A DNA stretch of 64,000 nucleotides from Molanna angustata (lineage: Eukaryota; Arthropoda; Insecta; Trichoptera; Molannidae). Below the pieces are notes generated by a model, which was given only the letters and a program-made list of their open reading frames with translations, was not told where the DNA came from and did not search any database. The first letter of the stretch is position 1, and every line of letters starts with the position of its first letter. The stretch spans positions 4,066,756 through 4,130,755 of the forward strand of contig OY754990.1 of assembly GCA_963576475.1 (NCBI GenBank), given 5' to 3'. Both the position numbers and the translations under genes were made by a program. This document shows, piece after piece, positions 1-11,700 of the stretch.

Positions 1-1715
1 AATCCTTTGTCATCTTGTTGTATGCTATCTTGTTTGACGGGGATTGAAGTTTTTGAAATGTTTTGAAAGCCAGATTTTTACGCGTGACTGCTTCTCGGCA
101 TTTGGAATCAAACCAAGGTTTTGTGCCTGGTCCGCAGGTTTTGAGGGAGGAGGGGATATAGCCATCCATAGCAGAAGTGATGACATCCCCTACCTCACGC
201 GCACAGATAGAAGGGTCTTTGGTTCTAAAACAGACTTCATTCCAAGGAAAGTCGCGAAAGTGTATTCGCAGTGCATTCCAATCTGCTGACTTGTATTGCC
301 AAATTTTCCTTTTAGGTTTTTCGGGTGGAAGGTCCGGGATGAAGTGGATGGCCGTTTGCACAAGGCGATGGTCTGAAGAGCCCAGTGGGGCTGTGACTTT
401 CAGTGTGTATCCCGTTGGCGAGGTAGTCATAAAAACATCAAGCAGATTGGAACGATGCCCAGAGACATCAGGGATGTGAGTTGGCTCTTGAACAAGTTGC
501 TCCAGGTTATGACACAAAGCAAAGGATTCCGTCATGCGGCCAGCCGAATCGGTAGTTCCCGATTTCAGCCAATCGGAGTGATGGACATTGAAATCGCCGA
601 GAACCGTAAATTCTGCCGACGGGTAGCGAGACAGAAGACTGTCAATGGTTTCTCCTAAGTATTTGAAAAGCTCGGAAGAATCATAATCACTCATATTTGG
701 AGATCGGTAGATACAAGCATATGTAAATTTTTATGAATTTGTTAGATTTTAAACGGACCCACATAACATTGAAAGCGGGGTTCTCGAACTCCTTCAATCT
801 GACACAGTTGATGTCTTCTCGGCTGTAGAGGCACAAGCCTCCTTTGGGCACAAACATGCTTTCGAGTATGTACCCTGGGCAGTTGAGGTAACTTGTGTCG
901 GGTGGATCTTGAATTTGTGTTTCCGTGAGAAAGAGCAGGTGTGGTTTTTGAGATTGCAAGTAATGGTGAACAGAATTTAAATTACTGTGGATACCTCTGA
1001 TGTTAGCGAAGTCTACCAACAGTTCACAAATGGTGCGAGGGTATGCAGTCTTGGTTGTCGCTGTATAAACATTATTATTGGGTTTGTCTGTCATGAAGGT
1101 TTTGTGAGGGGGGGGTGGCATTGTGAAACGAGGAGATCAGAAGCCCTTTTCAAGGACATTTGTTCCGGCAGCTGCGCTGCTAGGTTGAAGGAGGGAGGAT
1201 ATGGCCGTGGAGGACGCCTGGTGCCCCCCGCATACAACTGCTGGGACCTCGTCCGGTCACGATCCGGCACAACAATTGCAGCGAGATTATGCGCCGACTG
1301 ATAGGGCAGCCAACCCGTAGTCGTTAGCTTAGGTCGGGCCCCTGTACTATTCGGCGGCCGGCCAGCGACGAACCGTTTCACACAGATCTCCCTCGGCTCA
1401 CACCTCCAACCAGACCCGCCGCGCAGCGGCCGGGATGACATCATCAAGATAGGCCACCGATCAACTCCAACACAAGTGCCCACCTGGGCACCAAAGCAAA
1501 GGACCCCGAACATGGCGAGCCATTTTAGGGGACCGTAAATGCAGTGGCTTGGTAAACCAGTATAGTATACTGACCCCAGGTCGAAGGCAGGGTTTACTTT
1601 CCAATCCCAGAGGATGGGTTGGGGGGGAGCAAACTCACCTTCTCCCCTGCTTGGTGGGACTTTGAGGAAAATCGGAAAAGGAGGAGATAATGGGAGAGGA
1701 AAAAATGCACACAAT
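1..1715 (-). mobile_element. LINE fragment, 5' region and endonuclease
   Basis: Read on the minus strand, 1091-1714 is a GC-rich Pro/Arg-rich 5' region. From about 1050 down to the window edge lies an apurinic-type endonuclease domain with NIRGIHSNLNSV, PHLLFLTETQI and, in another frame, FTVLGDFNVHHSDWLKSG and a SDHRL motif. These are signatures of the endonuclease of Jockey/CR1-type non-LTR retrotransposons. The reading frame breaks near 705-715, so this copy looks dead. The reverse transcriptase would lie to the left of the window. Confidence 0.75.
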
Positions 1716-2703
1716 TCGTACGTCAGTCCACCGTCCCAGCGAGTGAAACCCTCAACACTCTCTTGACCTTGTTAAATGAGGTAAGATTCATATCGATGTT
1801 GTTAAAAAAGGTGTTGAAGTTTCTGAAGTTTCCACATGCTCTGTGGAGAAAGGAACTTAGAGCATAATTCGTGGTGCACCTGGGCATTCTAAAAGTGAGA
1901 GATGTCCTAGATCTTCGGAGAGGACAGTTAAAACCTGTCCCATTCAAAAGATCGGGAGAGTCTACCATATTATTAGTAATTTGTATAAAAAAGTAAAGTC
2001 AATAATTGTGCGACGATTTTCCAAGGACAACAAGCCGTGATATTTAATTGACTGTCGAATGGAAGTAAAAGAGACTTTGTTTCTGAAGTTGATATGTTTG
2101 AGAAACTTATTTTGAACTTTATCAATTCTATCAATGTACGTCAAGTACTGAAGATTCCATACAAAAGATGCGTATTCAATACAGCTATGAACATAAGAGA
2201 AATATAATTTTTTAAGAGTAGAATTAGATTTAAAGGGTTTGGAAACACGAATTATAAAGTTCAATTGTTGGAGTGCCTTTTCCACTGTCTTTTCAATGTG
2301 AGGTCTGAAGGTCATTTTGCTGTCCAGAGTTTTTCCAAGGTCTCTAATCTCAGAGACTCTTGAAAGAAATTCACCACTAACATTGTAATGATAAGAATGA
2401 TAAGTTATGGGCTGTTTTCCATGTGAAAATGTAATTGAATTGCATTTTTTGGTATTGAGGAAAATTTGATTTCGGACGCAATACTCCTGCAGGCGAATTA
2501 TATCCGACTGCAAGGCGCATGCGTCAGCTACTGAGTTTATTCTTCTGTATAGTTTAATGTCATCCGCGTATATTAGAAACCGGGGGGTTGTGGAAATAAT
2601 CATCGATATCATTTATATATAATAAAAACAATATAGGACCCAAATGAGTCCCTTGCGGGACACCTGAGCAACACTCCTGAAAGTTTGATTTGTGATCATT
2701 TAT
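1716..2703 (-). mobile_element. LINE fragment, reverse transcriptase 3' half
   Basis: On the minus strand, 2590-2690 encodes SGVPQGTHLGPILFLLYIND. After a one-base frame break in a run of C near 2585 the frame continues with the catalytic YADD box and about 200 residues of palm/thumb (1962-2612), then a tail at 1723-1968 in a further frame. This is a Jockey/CR1-like reverse transcriptase with several frame breaks. Its 3' end abuts the 5' end of the preceding LINE, so the two lie head to tail. Confidence 0.8.
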
Positions 2704-2711
2704 TGCTACCG

Positions 2712-3027
2712 CTCATTTATTATAATATACTAGGTAAATGTCGTGGTTAGCAAATTTTGCATGAATCGAAGTGAGGCATTTTTGACGTTTTGGTTAGCAG
2801 ACCAAATCGTTTTTCTATAGAGAATAACGACTAATAATATGAATAGTTTTCGGATTTATTTGTTGAAAAAAAAACACTTTGTCTATTAAGATTTATAGAA
2901 CATTTATCTAGGATATGTTGAAATGTAAGGAAAACTGAAATATGTTGCCAACCAAAACGTCAAACGCGCGATATTCCATGACTCACTTTTTCACGGAATA
3001 TTATATCAGTGTATTATAATACAAATA
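2712..3027 (+). repeat. hAT-type MITE family, degenerate copy 1
   Basis: This stretch shares the body of the MITE at 4097-4440 (GAATCGAAGTGAGGC, TTCTATAGAGAATAACGACT, GAAATGTAAGGAAAACTGAA), but both terminal repeats are eroded. Confidence 0.7.
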
Positions 3028-3279
3028 TATGGGCAAAAGTAGTTATTTTTGGTTCTGTAATAAATCGTTATAGTCCAATCAAAACACGACAATTTGACTT
3101 TAACGATTTGTCCGGTCTGGACAATTTTAAAATTGTAAATTACGAAGGACACAAGGATAATTACCAATGTAAAATTCGATGCTCTATATCTTTTGAAGGT
3201 AATTACGACGCAAAGTGTGATTATTTCATTGAAAAATTCATGAGTGTCAATCTCATACAAAAAAAAAATGTCTCTCGTT

Positions 3280-3965
3280 GTTACTCAAATAATACTAGTC
3301 TTTCAATCATACATGGGACCAGATTTTTTTTCAATGTTTGAACACAGATAATTTGAAACTGTCACTTCATGATACAACTCCATAATCACATATAATTATG
3401 AAAAAAAAACGAGTGGGTTGTGGCCAACGCCAAACTACTCCTAACAAGTCACTTCACAAAGTATTAAAATTTTGTATGGAAAAATTTTCAACATTTTTAT
3501 GAAATGAGTTTGTTCAATATTTTTTATTTAAATATCTTATTATGAAAACTTGATATTTATTTCTTCATTGCCACTTTATCAAAGTAATGTTCCTTTTTAC
3601 CAGTTTGAAAAAAAAAATTTCAAATTTCATGAGCTTGGGGTCACATTGAAATATTTGACAGTTAAAAAATGAGAGCCATTGATCAGATATCCTTCAAAAT
3701 CTAATGGGGTCTAAGCGAGTATTAGATATAGAAATTTGCAAAATTTGATTAGAATCTAATGAGTGCTTTAGTCTTTAATTGATAAAGTAAGTGATGAAAC
3801 TTTCATAATACAATCTCAGAATGATACTAGTTGATAATCTGCAACAAAAAAATAACCTTAAAAATTGCGAAAACATAACTCCCCACTATATCTCTTTGGG
3901 TAGGGAGGAGTAAAAAATAAATAAATGTTATACGATATTTACACTTATATTGAATAGTATTTTTT
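3280..3965 (+). repeat. Fold-back family arm (AAACGAGTGGG family)
   Basis: This is a single arm of the family also seen at 21550-28229, 52680-53005 and 62490-63115. Recognisable words are ACGAGTGGGTTGTGGCCAAC, TGGGGTCACATTGAAATATT and CAATCTCAGAATGATACTAG. Upstream, 3090-3290 resembles 5930-6100. Differences between those two copies change most codons, so there is no sign of protein constraint. Confidence 0.65.
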
Positions 3966-4096
3966 CTTGTTTTTATTGGTTAGATTATAATTTCGTATTT
4001 TGTTTTTTTAAGAATAAAAAAATATATATAATAAGTACACTAAAAACACAAATTAATAATAGTTACAAGAAGAAGTAGGTATACGACGATGTCAAT

Positions 4097-4440
4097 CATA
4101 GATTTTTATTATAATATGTAATATACTAGATGTCGTAGTTAGCAAATTTTGTATGAATCGAAGTGAGGCATTTTTCCACGGGATTTTTGACAACAAGGTG
4201 GGCAGACCACATCGTTTTTCTATAGAGAATAACGACTAATGTGAATCGTTTTCGGATTTATCTGTCGAAAATAACACTTTGTTTATTAAGGTTTAGAGAA
4301 CAGTTATCTAGGATGTGTTGAAATGTAAGGAAAACTGAAATATGTTGCCAACCAAAAACGTCAAACGCGCGATATTCCATGACTCACTTTTTGCACGGAG
4401 TACTACATCAAGGTATATTATATATTTATAAAAATCTATG
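4097..4440 (+). mobile_element. hAT-type MITE copy 2, with target duplication
   Basis: The ends are inverted repeats (CATAGATTTTTATTATAATA at the left, its complement at the right). The flanks ATGTCAAT (4089-4096) and GTGTCAAT (4441-4448) match at 7 of 8 bases, the duplication length typical of hAT transposons. There is no coding capacity. Confidence 0.78.
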
Positions 4441-5152
4441 GTGTCAATTGAATCGAGTAATTAATTTGTACGTAGAAAATTGCCAATTATATAAATAGGT
4501 ACTTTTCGCCAAACGACTACGAAAAAAATCGCAATATGTTTCCTTTTTGCCACAATAATTCCAAAAACCGTCAGTCATTCGATTTTATTTTCAATACAAA
4601 AAACCCTTTGATCGGGTATTCGAAACTTGCTTATGTACGCAGGTACTCAACAACATGAAAGAAATCATTATTATGGCTATAAAAGAAATAAAATCTGGGC
4701 TTTCGAAAGTAAAGCGTGCTCTATCACGAAAGTTTCATAATATTAAATGCGCCATATTATAGGAGTCGCGGGGCGGAGACGAGCCCTCCTGGCACCGTGG
4801 TGTATTGAGGGAAATAGATAGCGTGATTTCGACCAATTAGAATCAGAAATCCCCACAAAAAAGGAGTTTTGAATTCATCAGTTTTGTTCAGACGGGAAAA
4901 TTTGTTATCTCCGACATGAAGGCTCTCTGTATGCCGCTTATCTCCCGACGACTGTACGTTGTATCAATTTTGTACATCATAAACAAAACAAAATTGATAT
5001 CTTTTGGGTCATCACTTGAGAACAAATTGTACCTATTAGAAATTTGAACGTAGTCTTTTCTTTTTCTCCTCGTGTCTTGTCAGGTCACCCGAAGTTGGCT
5101 ATCACTGTAGTGAAGATCTCCCAGGTTCTGTGTGCTGCCCGGGGCGCGTATT
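4441..5152 (+). other. Unassigned intergenic stretch
   Basis: No gene seen. A short GC-rich patch at 4764-4805 and a segment at 5070-5150 are more GC-rich than the rest but show no recognised product. Confidence 0.4.
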
Positions 5153-5154
5153 TA

Positions 5155-6408
5155 GGAGGCAAGTACTGCCTCGAATTAGGCACTAGTTTGTTGCGCTAAT
5201 GCACTTAAAAAACTCGTGTTGAATTCAAGGCAAGTGTCCTCCAAATTCACACGGTTTAGCAACGCAAACTGTTCCTGCTAATACGTGTTCAACTCAAGGC
5301 AAATTAATTATCGAATATGGTACATATATAGCTATGAAGTTCGCGCGCTATTTCATTTCACTCACATTTTGTCTGTCACTATCACATTTGTATTTTGTTC
5401 ACAGATTATAATATATGTGGTAGTATACTTAAATTATATATGATACTAGCGGACCCGACAGACGTTGTCCTGCCCGAACTATTTGTGAAACAAAAAAATA
5501 TATGCAACATATATTTGAATCATATGGATGTTATTATTCGCTGAGCAAACTTACATTTTCTTGTTCGATGAGCCGCTAAACACTTTGAGGTTAGATTGAT
5601 TGTCATTTCGTATATAATTGCGATACAGCATATATGGTCAGATTTCTTAGAGTTGTCAGATGGAAAAAAACTAAACATTGCTAATTCGACATTAGCGCCA
5701 CCTATTATAATTTATAGTTATAAAAAATCGTGTTTTTTATTTTTCTTTTATTATATTAATATTTAAAATTCTATTTTGTGAATCTAAACCATTCAGGGAC
5801 TCACACAAACACACACAAAAAATTTCATCAAAATCGGTTCATCCGTTTAGGAAGAGTTCAGTGACATACACACGTACAGAAGAATTATATATATAAAGAT
5901 AATTAAGTCTTTAAGTAATATGGAACTGTTGAAGGACATACTTTGTGGTATTTTGGACAATTTCAAATTTGTAAATTACGAAGGAGACAAGGATAATTCC
6001 CAATGTAAAATTCAATGCTCTATATCTTGTGAAGGTAATTACGACGCAAAGTGTGATTATTTCATTGAAAAATTCATGAGTACCAATCTTATACAAAAAA
6101 ATGTCTTAATGAATTTTTATAATATAATGTAGATTTGTGTAGATTAATCTATTAAAACAAAAACAATCATAGGTACATAAAAAATGCCTCTAACACAGTC
6201 TTGTAACGCTCAAACAATACCCATGGTAAAATTTATAAACCTGTGTACAATTGAAAGACGCGTGCCTCGAATTGAACACGTATTATCAGGAACAGTTTGC
6301 GTTGCTAAACCGTGCGCGTTTGGAGGACACGTCCCTTGAATTCAATACGAGTTTTTAAGTGCATTAGCGCAAGAAACTAGTGCCAAATTCGAGACAGTAC
6401 TTGCCTCC
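5155..6408. mobile_element. Fold-back DNA transposon with about 150-bp terminal inverted repeats
   Basis: The left arm (5155-5305, starting GGAGGCAAGTACTGCCTCGA) is repeated inverted at 6255-6408 (ending GTACTTGCCTCC). The element is flanked by TA on both sides, which suggests a Tc1/mariner-like target, though this is inference. The middle holds an unrelated repeat (5443-5902) and a piece shared with 3090-3290. No transposase is visible. Confidence 0.75.
5443..5902 (+). repeat. Dispersed lepidopteran-type repeat inside the fold-back element
   Basis: It begins GATACTAGCGGACCCGACAG and ends with TTCATCAAAATCGGTTCATC about 80 bases before its AT-rich end. I recognise both as hallmarks of a repeat common in moth and butterfly introns, but I cannot name its class with certainty. 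Confidence 0.5.
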
Positions 6409-6409
6409 T

Positions 6410-7264
6410 AATCAACACGGAAAGGTAAATACGCAATCCGGATGCCTGATGTTATGGCCTATCCGTTTGGATCGTTGTTGGGCAATCCCTCTTTAAGAAT
6501 TGTCTCGTTCTTCCGACTCTGCTCAGTAGGTACCACGTTGATATCAATATTAGGAAGAACTTGATTAATAATCAAGTTCGTGATATTTTATGTACATCAT
6601 ACAAAATTAAAGAAAAAAATACTAAAGAATAAAAGAAAAAGGAAAGACTAAAACATCAATATACAAACAAAAAAAGAAAACAAAATAATAAAACCGTAAA
6701 TATCAAATAAAATCGATCTCTAAATGTATCCTCTATGTGTAAATAATTTGTATACCATATTGTGTAAAAGAAACAGCCTCAGAACAAGTCTTGCCTAGTG
6801 GGGCGTTACTTACTTAACCTAAATATGTAAAAATGTTTGTGTATTAACAATAGGTAAATCGTAAATAAATAAAAAATAAAATAAAATAAATAATTGATGG
6901 CCATCTTTTGTGAATTGGAAAGACAAGCTACATACCAGCTACTTGAACAATGGAATTGCCAGAACCCTACATCCTTGTTCTTGCAGTAGCTATCTTCTGT
7001 CTTTGGAAAGCGGAAAAGATATGGAGTTGTAGCCAAATATCTTGAACTTTTAGCCGAAAAGGGGGGCGATTTGTACGCAAACCAACGAAGCAAAAAGACA
7101 AAAAAATTGCACTCTGCGCAACCGGAAGCTCACTCAAGATATTTGACGAAAATTATACACTGTTGACCCTAGGTAACTCGAGCATTAAAAGCATTAAATG
7201 CATTGTTGTAATGCACTGTCATTGAATTATGCACAACAGCTCATTTGTATCCAGAAAAAAATAT
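6410..7264 (+). other. Unassigned intergenic stretch
   Basis: AT-rich, with no supported gene. A perfect short hairpin, GAACTTGATTA with its complement, lies near 6556-6579. An open stretch on the minus strand at 6806-7093 has no recognisable domain. Confidence 0.35.
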
Positions 7265-7385
7265 AACTCTTGTCTGTAGTGTGCTGATGTATGGCAGCGA
7301 AACGTGGACTATCAGCTCGAGAGAATCTGGATGTCTGACTGCCTTCGAAATGTGGTGCTGCAGGCGCATAGCTAGGATCCATTGG
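7265..7385 (+). pseudogene. RTE-like LINE fragment
   Basis: Plus-strand translation gives LVCSVLMYGSETWT followed by CLTAFEMWCWRRIA, the conserved stretch after the reverse transcriptase core of RTE-like endonuclease/reverse transcriptases. Only about 40 residues remain. Confidence 0.7.
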
Positions 7386-8499
7386 CCATAGCACATTTCA
7401 AACGATGTGGTATACCTAATGAGCCGAGTCGTAGGAACTTGAAGTTTTACCTACAGGACTATTCAAAAAAACAAAAAGTATTATGTATGTACCAACCAGA
7501 ATACTATTTAGCCTGCAGTAAACGCGACTGCTTTATGTTGACTAATTTGGTCAACATTTTGCTACGAGCATTCAGTAATCATTTGGCCGTCTGCGTGATA
7601 CGTTCTCCAAATAGGGAATTTTTTAACTGCTTGCAAAATTTTTTACTCAGTCATATCGAGTAGTAGGTTCTATACGAACAATGTCTACAAGCAGAGTCAT
7701 ACATATATTGACACGAGCCGGCCAATAAAACGCCTTCACTTTTTCAGCGAGGTATTGTATGGGAATGAGTCTATAGTTTTATTATTATTCTAAGGTAGGT
7801 ACCAACATTGTAAAAAGAGTAATATTAACAATACAAAATTTATTACAAATTTTACTGTCGAGTTACAGATGGAGAATTGTTAAATTTAAATTCCCTACAC
7901 CAGTTAATTTTTATTTCAAATCAAAACTGCGTCCCTTTATGTTTTATAATATATGGAAAACATACGCAAAGACGATTAGAAATTTGTATAATTTGGAAAA
8001 GTATTATAATAAAGGTAATAAATAAAGCACAAATGAGAATAAAGTATAAATTTAATACGCCTATTTATATGATGTGTTTTTCTTTGTCATTTGAACGTTT
8101 TCCCGCTCCGTTTAGCTAAAAATTCAATATAATTTGCACGCATGTCACCACCAGGCGCCATATTTCGGCATCCGACGACGAAAATTCGACAGACGCGCAT
8201 GAAAATCGTTATGTTGGATTCCATGTATCAGAACGAGACAGAAGTCACAGAAATAGTTTTCCAAAGAAAATTGAACTTTTTCGCTGTCGCTCTAGCTGGC
8301 GTCGAGTAAAAAGTTGAATAGATTCTAATCACAAGTCGAAAAACGAACAGAACCAAAGCGTTTAACTTTTCGTTTCGGACTTTTTGATTTACCCGCCTTT
8401 CGTATTTTTCTTCCAAGCGAATTTCATAGACAAAAATAAGATTGAGAGGGACGGCAGCATTTTGTTGAAAAACGTTTTTCGTAATCACGAATGCGAGGT
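7386..8499 (+). other. Upstream region of the SDCCAG8-like gene
   Basis: No supported gene. The last 400 bases become GC-richer and carry CpG, fitting a promoter-proximal region. Confidence 0.35.
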
Positions 8500-8507
8500 T
8501 ATAAAAG
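8500..8507 (+). promoter_or_regulatory. TATA box of the SDCCAG8-like gene
   Basis: TATAAAAG lies 58 bases upstream of the chosen start codon, in a locally CpG-richer stretch (about 8140-8560). Transcription would then start near 8530, giving a very short leader. The start site itself is inferred. Confidence 0.55.
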
Positions 8508-8557
8508 GGAGACGAATTCGTCGAGGGATTTTTATATAGAAGTAATTTTATCGTGAA

Positions 8558-8721
8558 ATGTACGGTGGGACGACACTTGATAGATACTTGCTCGATAAGT
8601 TAAACGATAAAACAATGGGCTCGACTAGTTATTTGTCTAAACCGCGTCTTGGTGTACGGTCTGCTTATAATGCCAATGACAAAGAAAATAATCACGGGAA
8701 AAACAAAAAGGCTAGACTCAG
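8558..8721 (+). CDS. SDCCAG8: SDCCAG8-like exon 1
   Basis: This exon encodes residues 1-54 plus two bases, starting MYGGTTLDRYLL. It is Lys/Asn-rich, and the donor is AG|GTAAAA. The ATG is chosen because it follows the TATA box and stays open to a donor whose phase fits exon 2. A second in-frame ATG at residue 20, or the ATG in exon 2 (MSEYGIRK), could be the real start. Confidence 0.7.
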
Positions 8722-11700
8722 GTAAAAAAAAATAAAATAACGGTGCTAATATTACGCCGAGAATATAAAGGAATTAATATTTAAATAAAAATCGCATTAG
8801 TAATCACGTTTTAAGATTTTGTCTTAATTTATTTTGACATTTCTAGTGCTGTGAAAATAAAATCAATTTATTTTGAAAACGCTTATAACTATTATAACGT
8901 TAAAAAATTCAGAAATTCTTAATTAATCATATATTTAAATGCACAAATCATTTTAATCAGTTCGTATTGATCAAACTTTTATCCCTTTTCAAAATTTACC
9001 GCATAAAAATAATTGCCACTAATAAAATTTTAAATATTCATGATAATCTGATTTTACTTTTGTAATTTATTTTAAAACTTTAAAAAATAAAAATATTTTT
9101 TTATTATTCGTCCCAACTATGTCACCATAAATCTAATACATGATTTAGCGAAATTCTTTGTTAATCAAAAGATACCAAAAAGTAGTTACTTGATTTTATA
9201 ATTATTTTTACGGGTGGCAGCATTTAAGTTGGTTGTCATGGAGAATATTTTCAAACTTTTGACAAATGCGAAGTGAAAAGTTCGAATTCGGTCTACGATG
9301 TGAAAACTTTTGTTTCAAAGTGTATTTAAATTGCAAACTATTCGTTTTGTGAATCGAGAATGTTGCTGAGAGATTGATGTCGATGTTTCACGAGGGGAAT
9401 GTATCATTAATGTGTGGTTGTTTTGTAGGAAAAGTGCGCCAAAAATGTCAGAGTATGGCATCAGGAAAAGATTGCCCGACTATACTGAATTAGCTTACAA
9501 GGAAGCCGTATCCAGGCTGAGATATTTCTTATCGGAGACTTATGCGCCAAGTGTAAGTAATCTTTTGTATATATTTTAGTTTTGTGTCTTGATTATGTCG
9601 CTAAATAATCACTCTGTATAACTTGATTTTTTATAGTTTAATATTTATGAAAATCGATATTTTAATATTTATATTAAATAATCTGTAGAATATGTACACT
9701 GATCGATATAAAAAAGTTCAGTTTTATTAAATATATAGTGTATTTTTTAATTTATTTTGTTAAATTGCACTAGAGTTTTACAGCTCAAATTCTTTCATAT
9801 TTTTATAGCTGAATTCTTAAAAAAACGAAGTAAAAATATTATAAAAACGATAGTTAAATTGTATAGAAGTAACCTTTTTTTTCTCAATTCATTAACATCT
9901 CAATAATGGCTCCTAAGTACATAACAATAGAATAAGAAAAATATATGTACTTAATATTGATATGTGAATCGAAAACAAAAAAAAAATTAAAGAGGTAAAA
10001 TTTAGCTCTTACATTTTATACGCAATATTTAAAAAGTTTGGATAACTACCCGGAGTTAAAAAAGGATGCAGCACGCATTACGTGCATGTTTGGTAGCACC
10101 TATTTATGTGAGCAGATGTTTTCCGTCATGAAAACAAAATAAGAACAAACATCGCACAAGACTTACAAATGAACATCTCCAATCGATTCTTAAAATAATT
10201 ACAACGAATATGATACCTGACATCAATGAGCTTGTCAAAACCAAGATAAGTCAGGTATGTGGATCCTCGAGCTCAAAGTTATTACCCTATTTTATAACTT
10301 TTATATGATTTTTAACAACCGTATATTATATACTATATATAACAAAATAAATAAAATGTTATAATAATTCAGTACATTTTTTTTATTTGAATCTGGCCTG
10401 CCTACACATTCTAAATTTAATATATGGCCCTCTGTAAAATTGAGTTTGACACCCCTGCTTTAGATCATGAAAGAAAGGGGAAACCTAACTTTAATATCGA
10501 TGGCTAACCGAACATATATTGTATGTCCACTTTTTGGTGAAATTGAGTTATGATACACATTTTGCAGAGCTCGACAATGTCTTTGATCTGTAAAAATATA
10601 GTATGTCCATATGCGATACAGCTAAGATAATATTTTACTTACAAACTTTTTAACTTCTCAATAGAGACGAAGTTGGAATATTACAGAAGGAACTCAATGC
10701 ACCTACAGGGCTTACGACTTATCATCGGATGCTTTACGTGATCACTTTATATGCTGGCGCAACGTTCACCAATTATGCCTCCTTACTGAGTTCCCTTTTC
10801 AATGAAAATTTTGAAAGTTCTGTATATTTGAATAATGTGTAACTAATCACCTGAAAATAAGACATTATTACTATTGCCATCTTTGAAGTAATGGAGAAAA
10901 CTTTTTGTAACGCCATCTATTAAGAAATTGGTTTATTCGTAAACAATGAAAACAACAGTCCTTATAAATTAGATGACAGTGTTCTCGCACAGATGTCACC
11001 TCTGAACTGTACCAGAAATATTATTTTATTTTTGGCTTGTTTACCTACTTGTACCAATGTGTATGAAAATCAAATATTTTTTAATTGCATATATGCAAAC
11101 ATTGGATTTTTTCCCTGTCGGGAGTCAAATGGTATTTTTTGACAAACTTTTTTACATCTCAATAGAGACGAAGTTGGAATATTGTAGAAGAACGTGGTTT
11201 TTCTATATATTCCTCGAAAGTTTTAGGTCTACAAAACTTTTATACTCAGAATTTTGAATATTTGTTCCAGTCAGGGGTTATCAACACTTGAATTTTTATT
11301 TCTTTTCTCCGTTTATATCTCAAAAACCATAAATACTAGAACGCTGATAATTTGTGTAAATGTAGACTGATACAATTTCTTTAAATACTTTTTATAAAAA
11401 CGTTTCAAATTTTCTGAAACTTATTTAATCACGAAATTTTTTTTTTTAATATAAATTTATTTGTTTAGCTGCGTTTATTTCTAATTTTATTATTAAATTT
11501 CAAAAAACACAGAAACCCCCCAACTAGATAATTTAATTTTGTTTAAAAAGTACATTACATTTTTTTTTACTTTTTCTTGTAAAATTCGAATTTAGAAACG
11601 AAATAGATTCATACAATTTGTATGGCAGTATACACTAAACAATATCTTCGGGGACTCAATATTTTGATACTTAATCTCCATACATACATACATACATACA

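Noticed and set aside
4764..4805. rRNA-like GC-rich patch
   Set aside because: Too short and without any recognised rRNA signature.
3009..6132. Two similar short open frames (3009-3341 and 5920-6132) as a conserved peptide
   Set aside because: Differences between the copies mostly change residues, so there is no sign of selection on protein; both lie in repeats.
7382..7663. 93-codon open frame
   Set aside because: No recognisable domain; it follows a LINE relic and has AT-biased composition.
8228..8488. 86-codon minus-strand open frame upstream of exon 1
   Set aside because: It overlaps the promoter region and has no domain or start context.
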